This document shows, piece by piece, positions 56,557 to 64,000 of a stretch of DNA of 64,000 nt. Made by a program: the position numbers and the translations under genes. How positions within the stretch are numbered: position 1 is the first letter of the stretch; each line of letters opens with the position of its first letter. The notes beneath the pieces are model-generated. The model saw only the letters and a list, made by a program, of their open reading frames with translations. It did no database searches and had not been told where the DNA came from. The DNA comes from Sphingomonas sp. PP-F2F-A104-K0414 (GTDB lineage: Bacteria > Pseudomonadota > Alphaproteobacteria > Sphingomonadales > Sphingomonadaceae): positions 62,001 to 126,000 of the forward strand of contig NZ_SLYD01000001.1 in NCBI RefSeq assembly GCF_004340945.1. The letters are read 5' to 3'.

Positions 56557-58983
56557 TCAGCTTTTCGCGGGCAGCATCTCGATCGACACGGAACGCTCGC
56601 CGAGCAGATCGGCGAGCGCTTCGCCAGATGCGAGCGCGGTGTCGCCCCACCAGTCGCGGGCGTCGATCCGGTCGAGATAGCGCTCGGCACAGCGTAGCGG
56701 GATCACGCACCGCAAAATTGCATCCGCACCGATCCGACAAAACGCAATGGCGTGGTCGGCGCGGATACCGCTTAACGCGATGGGCTCGTAACGTCCCTCC
56801 GAGAACACCGTCGGATGCGTCCTTCGCAGCGCGAGAAGCTGTCGGATCAGCGCCATCTTCGCTGGCGTATCAGCGGCGAGCGAAGCCTGAAGCTGCGCGT
56901 AATCGACCGGGCGACGGTTGTCGGGATCGACCAGGCTCAGGTCGGCGATCTCCGTGCCCTGATACAGATCGGGGACGCCAGGAACGGTGTAGCGCAGCGC
57001 GACCTGCGCAAGGCCGTTCGTCGCCGCCGCGGGTGCGATCCGCCCGACGAACGCGGTAATGTCGTCGAGGAAAGCCGGCGATCGCTCGGGATCGAGCAGC
57101 GCGCGTGCCAGCCCGTGACAGCGGTTCTCATACGCCTCGTCCGGCGCCTCCCAGGACGAGCGCAGCTTGGCCTCACGCAACGCCTTTTCCTGCCACGCGA
57201 CGATCCGCTCGGCAAAGTCCGACAATCCTTCTGTATCCGATCCAGTCAGGCGCTCGGGCCAAGCGCCGAACAGCGTCTGGAGCAGCATATACGCGTCGGC
57301 GGGATCGACCCCATCGTCAAACGGCGCGGCAAGTTCGCGCCATCGTTCCACGCGCGCGCGCCAGAGGTCGGGAACTTCGCTCAGCACCGCGAGCCGTGCA
57401 CGGACGTCTTCGCCCCGCTTGTGGTCATGCGTGGCGGTCGCAAGCATGGCCGCCGGCCAATCGCGGGCGCGCTCGACCATAGCCGCGTGGAAGTCGTCGA
57501 TTTCGAGCGACATGCGAGCGGCGTCGAACCCAACGTCGTTGCGCGAGAGCAGGCGGCCGTAGCGATAGAACGCGGTGTCCTCGACCGCCTTGGCGGCGAT
57601 AGGCGCGGAGAGTTGCTGGAACTTCCGCACCGCCTCGGCGGCGAGCTTTGCATCGGCGGGTCCCTCGCCTGCCAGCCATGCGAGGATCCGCTCGACGACT
57701 GCGTCCTCGCCCGGCGGAACGAACTGCGCGACGCGTTGGCGGACTGTCTCGCGGATCGCAGCGTCCGCTGCCGGGGCGGCATCGCCCGTCCCATAGGTAC
57801 GATAGACGGGGAAGACCCACAGTAGGCGCTCGATCGCGCGGTCGAGCATACCACGCGTTAGGCCATCACATTCGGGCGTCGATCGAGCGAGCGCGACAAA
57901 GGTGTCGACGCAGCGGCGGCGCTGGCCATCGAACTGCCACGCTAGCAATTCCTGTCGCGCGCGCAGTTCCTCGGGCGCGAAGTCGGCAGACCTCCCGCTT
58001 ATGTCCGCCCAAAGTTTGGCGAGCGGTTCGGCGCCGGCGGGGGCATGGAGCAAGGCCGTGACCTGCTCCATGAAGTCGTACCCGCTGGTGCCGTCGACGC
58101 CCCAGTCGGTGCTGAGCGGTTCGCCGTCGGCAAGGATCTTCTCGATGACGATGTAGGCGGGGCCGGGTGGCACATCGGCAGGACGCTCGATCGCATCGAA
58201 CCTCGCACGGAGCTGACGGCAATAGCCCGCGGGGTCGGTCAGCCCGTCGACGTGATCGACGCGGACGCCGTCGATCAGGCCCTCGGCGTACAGGCGGAAA
58301 TACAGTGCGTGCGTCGCCTCGAACACGATGGGGTCTTCGGCGCGGAGGCCGGCGAGGTCGTTGATCGTGAAGAACCGTCGCCAGTTGAGTTCGTCATTCG
58401 CGACGCGCCAGGAGGCGAGACGGTAATGCTGGCGATCGACCAGCGCAGCGATATCGTCGGTCGCTGCGGTGGGCTGATCTTCGTCGCGGATCGGCAGGCG
58501 GTGTTCGCCGTACGCTTCGAGGACATAGCGGCCGTCGACCTGCTCGACCTTGAGCGCGCCGCTGGCCAGCGTTTCGGCGAGCGGATCGCCGAGGATCGGG
58601 AGCACGAGCTTCTCACGCCAGTCGATGTCGAAGTAGCGGGCGAATTCGCTGGTTTCACCGTGTGCTAGAACATCATTCCACCACGCATTCTCACCACCGG
58701 CAACGCCCATGTGGTTGGGCACGATGTCGATAATGACGCCCATACCGCGCGACCGGAGCGCTGTGACAAGGCGGCGAAAGGCCTCTTCGCCGCCGAGTTC
58801 GGGATTGATCCGGGTCGGATCGACGACGTCATAGCCATGCGTCGAACCACTGCGGGCGGTAGTGACTGGCGAGGCGTAGAGGTGGCTGATCCCGAGCGCG
58901 TCGAGATACGGCACCAGCGCTTCCGCGTCGGCGAAGGTGAAGTCCTTGTGGAACTGGAAGCGATAGGTTGCGCGGGGGGTCAT
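56557..58983 (-). CDS. treY: Malto-oligosyltrehalose synthase
   Basis: 808 aa GH13 enzyme that isomerises the reducing-end linkage of maltodextrins to an alpha,alpha-1,1 bond. N-terminal TYRFQFHKDFTFADAEALVP and SHLYASPVTTARSGSTHGYD; GVIIDIVPNHMG; catalytic region GVRVDHVDGLTDP; YTVPGVPDLYQGTEIADLSL near the C-terminus. ATG 58983 (MTPRATYRF) overlaps the malQ stop (ATGA). The 3' end is convergent with the cytochrome c gene, 4 bp apart. Confidence 0.95.
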   Translation of the reverse strand: MTPRATYRFQFHKDFTFADAEALVPYLDALGISHLYASPVTTARSGSTHGYDVVDPTRINPELGGEEAFRRLVTALRSRGMGVIIDIVPNHMGVAGGENAWWNDVLAHGETSEFARYFDIDWREKLVLPILGDPLAETLASGALKVEQVDGRYVLEAYGEHRLPIRDEDQPTAATDDIAALVDRQHYRLASWRVANDELNWRRFFTINDLAGLRAEDPIVFEATHALYFRLYAEGLIDGVRVDHVDGLTDPAGYCRQLRARFDAIERPADVPPGPAYIVIEKILADGEPLSTDWGVDGTSGYDFMEQVTALLHAPAGAEPLAKLWADISGRSADFAPEELRARQELLAWQFDGQRRRCVDTFVALARSTPECDGLTRGMLDRAIERLLWVFPVYRTYGTGDAAPAADAAIRETVRQRVAQFVPPGEDAVVERILAWLAGEGPADAKLAAEAVRKFQQLSAPIAAKAVEDTAFYRYGRLLSRNDVGFDAARMSLEIDDFHAAMVERARDWPAAMLATATHDHKRGEDVRARLAVLSEVPDLWRARVERWRELAAPFDDGVDPADAYMLLQTLFGAWPERLTGSDTEGLSDFAERIVAWQEKALREAKLRSSWEAPDEAYENRCHGLARALLDPERSPAFLDDITAFVGRIAPAAATNGLAQVALRYTVPGVPDLYQGTEIADLSLVDPDNRRPVDYAQLQASLAADTPAKMALIRQLLALRRTHPTVFSEGRYEPIALSGIRADHAIAFCRIGADAILRCVIPLRCAERYLDRIDARDWWGDTALASGEALADLLGERSVSIEMLPAKS

Positions 58984-60956
58984 GATGGTCTCGCGGCGTT
59001 GAGCGTGGCGATGCGGGTGGCGACGTCGGGACGTTGCAGGAGCGTCTCGGTCGTGTCGGGCATGCGACGGCGCCAATTGGGATGTTCGTCGATCGTGCCG
59101 GGGAGGTTCGGTTGCTCGATCAGCCCAGCGAGGTCCTCAATGGGTATGATCGCCAGCGCGCAGGGCGTGCCGGCGACATGCGCGATCGCGGCGTCGACGA
59201 CCGGGTCGGTATCTTCGAGCGATGGCTGTTTGGCGCCCGTGTCGAAAGCGGACCAGAGTGCGGCGCGGTCTTCGGCACGAGCGGCGCGGTCGGCGGGTTC
59301 GTCTGGCGCGTCGGACTTACGGCCGAGTTCCCACGTCCAGTCGATGTCGCGGCCGCTCCACCACCCAGCGATCGTCGCCAGATCGTGCGTACCGGTCATT
59401 GCGACCGCATCCGCCGACCATTGCGCAGGGGGCACGAAGCCGTCTGTATCGCGCTCGAACCAGAGCACGCGCATCCCGAGCATCGCGCGCGCGTCCATCC
59501 CCTCGCGGAACCCGTCGGGAACGGTGCCGAGGTCTTCGCCAATGACGATCGCCTTCGCCCGCTGCGATTCCATGGCGATGATCCGCATCATGTCGTCGAA
59601 CGGCATGTCCAGATACGCGCCCTCTGCGGCTGAGGCGCCTTCGGGGACGATCCAGAGGCGGCGAAGGCCGAACGCGTGGTCAATCCGAATGCCGCCGGCG
59701 TGTGTGAGCGCTGAGCGGATCGTAGCAATGAACGGGGCAAAGGCGGTATCCCGCAGCGCTTGCGGATCGAACCCGGTGATGCCCCAGCTTTGCCCATCCG
59801 GCCCGAGCGGATCGGGCGGTGCGCCGATCGACAGGCCGGTCAGCAGGTCGCGGCGGCGACTCCAGCCATGACTGCCGCCCGGGTCCATGCCCACGGCAAG
59901 ATCGGCGATGAGCCCGACCGCCATGCCGGCGTCCTTGGCGGCCGTATGCGCGGCGTCGAGGTCGCGCCGCGCTAGCCATTGGAGGAAAATGTAGAACGTG
60001 ACGTCGTCCGCATGCTCCGTGGCGAAGCGGCGGACGGTAGGGCTAGCAGGATCGTGATACTCGGTCGGCCATTGCTGCCAGCCGCGTGCACCGGTGGTCG
60101 CGAAGAAGTGCGCGTGGAGGGCGTCGAACTCGGCATGGCGTTCGAGGTCGTCGCCACCTTGTCGCCTGAACGTTGTCAGGGTTTCTTCAATCTGTGGAAG
60201 CACTTGGTCGAAGCTCTTGCGTAGTCGCGCGAGCTTTTCGGGGATCGCGGCGTGCCAGTCGATCAGTTCGGGGCAGTCGCGGCTGTCGAACTTTGCACCA
60301 AATGCCGCCGGGTCGCCGTAGAGCCCGTTGAGGAACTGCCGGCTTGAGGGTGCGTAAGGGCTGTATCGGCTGGCGTCGGCGGGGAACAACGCGTGCGTCG
60401 GACTGATCGCGAGGGCATCGCCGCCGCGCTGGCCAAAGGCTCGGGCGGCGTCTGCGAGCGAAACGAAGTCACCGAACGCCTTGGGCGCATCGGTGCGCAG
60501 GCTCGGGATCTGGACGGCGGGCGCCCAGAGTTTGCGGCCCGGTAGCGCATCGGCGATCGTGTAGCAGCGGCGCGGCGCGACGAGAATGTCGATGACTTCG
60601 CAATTGATTTCAAGCTTGTGGTAGCCGCACCTCCCTATCGGACTTAAGGTGCTGTCATCAACCGTGACGGAGCGCGTCGTACCGTCTTCGAACGTAAGTT
60701 CGGCTTTGCCTGATACCTTCGATGCCAGCCGGATCGGGTCTCCCACATCGACGGACAGGAAACGGACACCCTGCGCGTCTCGCGCGTCGATCGCGGCGAG
60801 GCTGGCGGCGATCTGCGTTTTGCTCGCGGAAGGGTGGCCGAGACGATCCAGGATCGCCTGTAACGCGCCGTCGGCGACGGTATGGCGACGACCCGCTGCG
60901 TCCTGCCATTCGGGTTGCATGCCGGCCGCGACAGCGAGTGCTCGGAGGCTGCTCAT
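58980..60956 (-). CDS. malQ: 4-alpha-glucanotransferase (amylomaltase)
   Basis: 658 aa GH77 enzyme. Motifs: SRYSPYAPSSRQFLNGLYGD, the nucleophile region GGIRIDHAFGL, the acid/base region AIVIGEDLGTVPDGFRE and the third Asp in MTGTHDLATIAGWW. An N-terminal extension (about 1-150) is typical of the longer proteobacterial forms. ATG 60956 overlaps the treZ stop (ATGA) and is chosen; ATG 60968, four codons upstream, is possible. It would lengthen or reshuffle maltodextrins for TreY. Confidence 0.92.
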   Translation of the reverse strand: MSSLRALAVAAGMQPEWQDAAGRRHTVADGALQAILDRLGHPSASKTQIAASLAAIDARDAQGVRFLSVDVGDPIRLASKVSGKAELTFEDGTTRSVTVDDSTLSPIGRCGYHKLEINCEVIDILVAPRRCYTIADALPGRKLWAPAVQIPSLRTDAPKAFGDFVSLADAARAFGQRGGDALAISPTHALFPADASRYSPYAPSSRQFLNGLYGDPAAFGAKFDSRDCPELIDWHAAIPEKLARLRKSFDQVLPQIEETLTTFRRQGGDDLERHAEFDALHAHFFATTGARGWQQWPTEYHDPASPTVRRFATEHADDVTFYIFLQWLARRDLDAAHTAAKDAGMAVGLIADLAVGMDPGGSHGWSRRRDLLTGLSIGAPPDPLGPDGQSWGITGFDPQALRDTAFAPFIATIRSALTHAGGIRIDHAFGLRRLWIVPEGASAAEGAYLDMPFDDMMRIIAMESQRAKAIVIGEDLGTVPDGFREGMDARAMLGMRVLWFERDTDGFVPPAQWSADAVAMTGTHDLATIAGWWSGRDIDWTWELGRKSDAPDEPADRAARAEDRAALWSAFDTGAKQPSLEDTDPVVDAAIAHVAGTPCALAIIPIEDLAGLIEQPNLPGTIDEHPNWRRRMPDTTETLLQRPDVATRIATLNAARPS

Positions 60957-62659
60957 CGATCCAGCCATACTGCCACGCTGGCCCCCTCCCCCGGTTCATT
61001 ATCGGCGAAGATCGGCGAAGCCTCTATCGCTGGAAAATCAACGACATCGTCGCCGAGGTTGAGCGCAATTGTCAGGATTGCGCTGTCACCCATTTTCCAG
61101 CGCGCAACGACCGCCCCCTCGCCGATCACCTCGGCACCGATCGTGGTCGTGTTACGCAGGCGAGGGATGATCTGCTCGTGTCGGATCTTAAGCAGGGTTC
61201 GGTACAGGTCCTGCCACTCGGCCGCATCGGCGCCGGGCCGTGCTCGCGATTGAAGGAAGGTTTCGTGCGCGTTGGGGTCGGGGATCGCCTCGCGTGCTTC
61301 GGGATCGGCGAAGGCGGCGAACTTGGCGAATTCCTTGCGCCGGCCTTCGCGCACCGCGTCGGCGAGGTCGTCGTGGAAATCGGTGAAGAACAGGAACGGG
61401 CTTTCGCTGCCATGCTCGTCGCCCATGAACAGCAGCGGGATCTGCGGGCCGAGTAAGAGCAACGCAGTGGCAGCACGCAGCTTCTGGGCGTCGGCAAGCA
61501 GCGTCAGGCGCTCGCCCATCGCGCGATTGCCGATCTGGTCGTGGTTTTGCAGGAACGCGACGAACGCGGTCGGCGACAGGTGTGCGCTGGGCTTGCCGCG
61601 CGGCTTGCCGTCGTGGTTGGGTGAGCCCTCCCCCTGGTAGATGAAGCCTTCGCCGAGGCAGCGCGCGAGGCGTTCGGCGGGGCGGTCGGCGAAGTCGGCG
61701 TAATAGGCGCTGGTCTCGCCGGTGAGCAGGACGTGAAGGACGTTGTGGAAATCGTCGTTCCACTGCGCATCGAACGCGGCGGGGTGGAGGCGCTCTGCGT
61801 CGTTGCCCTCGTTCTCAAGGACGAGGTGGACGTGACGACCTTTTGTCTTCTCGCGCAGTTCGGCGGCCATCGCGTCGAGGAAATCGTCGTTCTCGATCGC
61901 GTGGACCGCGTCGAAGCGAAGGCCGTCGAACTTGTAGTCGTTCAGCCACATCAGCGCATTGTCGACGAAATAGCGGTGGACCGGCGCCTGGTCGACCGCG
62001 ACCGCGCCGCCCCAGGGGGTGTCGACTTCGGGATGGAAGAAGCCCTTCGCATAGGCGCTAAGGTAGTTTCCATCGGGGCCGAAGTGATTGTAAACCACGT
62101 CGAGGAACACGGCCAAGCCGAGCTCGTGGGCGCGATCGACCAGCGCTTTCAACTCGTCGGGCGTTCCGTAGCTTTCGGCGGGGGCGTAGGGGAGCACGCC
62201 GTCATAGCCCCAATTGCGGGTGCCGCCGAACGCGTTGACGGGCATCAGTTCGATCGCGGTGATGCCGAGCGCGGCGATCGCCGAGAGGTGGTCCGCTACG
62301 CCTGCGAAACCGCCGAGCGCGCCGACATGGACTTCCTGAATGACCATCTCTTCCCACGATCGGCCGTGCCAGTCTGGGGTCCGCCAGTCATAGGTTTGGT
62401 CGACGACCACGCTCCAACCATGAACGCCGCCGTCCTGTGCACGCGAAGCCGGATCGGGAACAGTCAGATCGTCCGCAAGTCGGAACCGGTACCGTGCGCC
62501 CGCACCGACCGGGGCCTTAGCACTAAACCAGCCCTCCCCCTCGCTGCTCATGGGAACCGCGTCGCCATCGGCGATCTCCAGCGTCACCGCATCGCGATCG
62601 GGTGCCCAGAAGCGGAAGGTCGTCCCGTCTTCGGCGAGCGTAGGTCCCCAGGCCATCAT
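60953..62659 (-). CDS. treZ: Malto-oligosyltrehalose trehalohydrolase
   Basis: 568 aa GH13 enzyme releasing trehalose from the TreY product. An N-terminal carbohydrate-binding-type domain (WGPTLAEDGTTFRFWAPDRD) precedes the barrel. The catalytic Asp is in DGLRFDAVHAIEN and the Glu in VHLVLENEGNDAERL; SPTAFVAFLQNHDQIGNRAM and LLFMGDEHGSESPFLFFTDF are characteristic. ATG 62659 or 62656 starts the protein (MMAWGPTL). Only 14 bp separate it from the upstream glgX stop. Confidence 0.95.
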   Translation of the reverse strand: MMAWGPTLAEDGTTFRFWAPDRDAVTLEIADGDAVPMSSEGEGWFSAKAPVGAGARYRFRLADDLTVPDPASRAQDGGVHGWSVVVDQTYDWRTPDWHGRSWEEMVIQEVHVGALGGFAGVADHLSAIAALGITAIELMPVNAFGGTRNWGYDGVLPYAPAESYGTPDELKALVDRAHELGLAVFLDVVYNHFGPDGNYLSAYAKGFFHPEVDTPWGGAVAVDQAPVHRYFVDNALMWLNDYKFDGLRFDAVHAIENDDFLDAMAAELREKTKGRHVHLVLENEGNDAERLHPAAFDAQWNDDFHNVLHVLLTGETSAYYADFADRPAERLARCLGEGFIYQGEGSPNHDGKPRGKPSAHLSPTAFVAFLQNHDQIGNRAMGERLTLLADAQKLRAATALLLLGPQIPLLFMGDEHGSESPFLFFTDFHDDLADAVREGRRKEFAKFAAFADPEAREAIPDPNAHETFLQSRARPGADAAEWQDLYRTLLKIRHEQIIPRLRNTTTIGAEVIGEGAVVARWKMGDSAILTIALNLGDDVVDFPAIEASPIFADNEPGEGASVAVWLDR

Positions 62660-62673
62660 GCTGCTGCGATCGT

Positions 62674-64000
62674 CTAGGTCAGCAACGCCGCACCCTGCGG
62701 GGGGAGCTCATAGCTGTCCTTGATCGGCGTCGCCAGCTGGTCGGGCCTGCTGCTGTCGATCAACACCGTGCGCTCTACCTCGGCCGGGGGCGGCATGTGG
62801 AAGGTCAGCGGACCTTCCGAGGCGTTCAGGAACAGCGAGATCACCTGCACCTCACCCGAGTCCCGCTCGCAGGCGCGACGCATCACCAGAGCACGGCCGT
62901 TGGTGTTCTCCCAATCCTCGGACGTGAGTTGCAGGCCGCGCTCGTCCCACCATTCGATGTCCTTGAGGCCTTCCGCGGGCGTATCTTCACCGTAGAGGAA
63001 GTTGCCAGCGCGGAGCATCGGATAGTCGCGGCGGAGCGCGATCAGCCGCGCGGTGAAGTCGATCAGCGCATCGCCTTCGGGAGACTTCGCCTTCTCCCAA
63101 TCGAGCCAGCTGATCTCGTTGTCTTGGCAATACGCGTTGTTGTTGCCGTTCTGCGTACGGCCGAACTCGTCGCCCGCGACCAGCATCGGCGTGCCGAGCG
63201 ACGCGAACAGCGTGGTCAGCATCGAGCGCATCACGCGCGCCCGGGTCTCGAGGATCGCGGGGTCCTCGGTCGGGCCTTCGACGCCCCAGTTGCGTGAGCA
63301 GTTGTTCGAGTGGCCATCGTTGTTGTCTTCACCGTTCGCTTCGTTGTGGCGTTCCTCGTAGGCGACGGTGTCGGCAAGCGTGTAGCCATCATGCGCGCCG
63401 AGCAGGTTGACGCTGGCCCAGGGGCGGCGTGCGCGGCGGTCGAACAGATCGGCCGAGCCCGTCAGGCGCGCGGCGAGATCGGCGCGCTGCGCGTGGTCGC
63501 CACGCCAGAATTTGCGCACGGTGTCGCGGTACTTGTCGTTCCACTCGGCGAAACCGGGGGGAAAGTTGCCGAGCTGATAGCCGCCGGGGCCGATGTCCCA
63601 GGGCTCGGTGATGAGCTTCAGCCTGCCGAGCACCGGGTCCTGGCGGAGTACGTCGAAAAAGCCCGCGCCGGGATCGAAGCCGGTGTCCGTCCGCCCCAGC
63701 GTCAGCCCTAGATCGAAGCGGAAGCCGTCGATGCCGAAGCTGGTCGCCCAATACCGCAGCGAGTCCGCGACCATCTGGATCACGCGCGCCTTTGTGAGGT
63801 TCAGCGTGTTCCCGGTGCCGGTGTCGTTGATCGAATAGCGCGGGTCGTCCTTGACGAGGCGGTAATAGCTCGCGTTGTCGAGCCCGCGCCAGGATAGCGT
63901 CGGGCCTTGTTCGGAGCCTTCGCAGGTGTGGTTGTAGACGACGTCGAGGATCACCTCGATCCCGGCCGCGTGGAGGCGGCGGATCGAGCGGCGGAGTTCG
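62674..64000 (-). CDS. glgX: Glycogen debranching enzyme GlgX, N-terminus cut by window end
   Basis: 442 codons of a protein normally near 700 aa; the frame runs off the window at its 5' side. It hydrolyses alpha-1,6 branches of glycogen limit dextrins. Visible: VILDVVYNHTCEGSEQGPTL, the catalytic Asp in GIDGFRFDLGLTLGR, Glu in LKLITEPWDIGPGGYQLGNF, NLLGAHDGYTLADTVAYEER and PMLVAGDEFGRTQNGNNNAY. It is first of the visible glgX-treZ-malQ-treY series, so the operon promoter lies outside the window. Confidence 0.95.
   Translation of the reverse strand, partial: ELRRSIRRLHAAGIEVILDVVYNHTCEGSEQGPTLSWRGLDNASYYRLVKDDPRYSINDTGTGNTLNLTKARVIQMVADSLRYWATSFGIDGFRFDLGLTLGRTDTGFDPGAGFFDVLRQDPVLGRLKLITEPWDIGPGGYQLGNFPPGFAEWNDKYRDTVRKFWRGDHAQRADLAARLTGSADLFDRRARRPWASVNLLGAHDGYTLADTVAYEERHNEANGEDNNDGHSNNCSRNWGVEGPTEDPAILETRARVMRSMLTTLFASLGTPMLVAGDEFGRTQNGNNNAYCQDNEISWLDWEKAKSPEGDALIDFTARLIALRRDYPMLRAGNFLYGEDTPAEGLKDIEWWDERGLQLTSEDWENTNGRALVMRRACERDSGEVQVISLFLNASEGPLTFHMPPPAEVERTVLIDSSRPDQLATPIKDSYELPPQGAALLT

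Overview
The window is about 64 kb of GC-rich, densely packed chromosome from an alphaproteobacterium, most probably Sphingomonas or a close sphingomonad. The evidence is the pepA-holC-ndk neighbourhood beside lptD, the nifR3-type cluster dusB-ntrB-ntrC-ntrY-ntrX-hfq-hflX, an Hfq with two Sm domains, a ThiS-ThiG fusion, and abundant short intergenic inverted repeats. No tRNA, rRNA, CRISPR array, insertion sequence, prophage or toxin-antitoxin module was seen. It reads as core genome.

Layout. 1-5.5 kb: lptD (cut by the window start), then pepA, holC, ndk and a GNAT acetyltransferase. 5.6-8.2 kb: a reverse-strand purM-purN-MmcQ/YjbR-membrane protein operon. 8.3-13.9 kb: an exported DUF2066-like protein, the DnaA-related Hda, polyphosphate kinase ppk1 and exopolyphosphatase ppx. 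14-17.5 kb: RNase D coupled to a small I78-type inhibitor, divergent from aspS. 17.7-24.2 kb: an APC permease coupled to PPK2, carbonic anhydrase, lipA, a COQ10/RatA START protein, cinA, a small exported protein and ispDF. 24.3-34.2 kb: the nitrogen two-component cluster with hfq, hflX and mazG. 34.4-38.7 kb: an AttEFGH-like ABC exporter and AttH/CrtC-like protein. 38.7-42.9 kb: MFS transporter, formate-THF ligase, HAD phosphatase and CsbD. 43-46.4 kb: thiSG, aroQ, accB and accC. 46.5-50.8 kb: arsC-like gene, glnB, glnA and isocitrate lyase. 51-56.6 kb: a caa3-type oxidase cluster. 56.6-64 kb: treY-malQ-treZ-glgX, with glgX cut by the window end.

The genes link in several ways. NtrB/NtrC at 25-28 kb have a plausible target 19 kb away: the glnB-glnA region carries a sigma-54 -24/-12 element and an NtrC-type palindrome, both inside the unusually long 3' end of the arsC-like gene. 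CsbD has a near-ideal EcfG (general stress sigma factor) promoter. Polyphosphate metabolism is represented three times (ppk1, ppx, PPK2). The treY-malQ-treZ-glgX operon would turn glycogen-type glucans into trehalose. Translation coupling is pervasive: many neighbours overlap by 1 or 4 bases (ATGA, GTGA, TTGA, TGATG), and this was used to choose starts.

I did not find a convincing undescribed multi-gene system. The most interesting items are regulatory or architectural: the buried sigma-54 promoter, the tandem Hfq, the ThiS-ThiG fusion, a 24-bp palindrome between carbonic anhydrase and lipA, and families of paired inverted repeats at gene ends.
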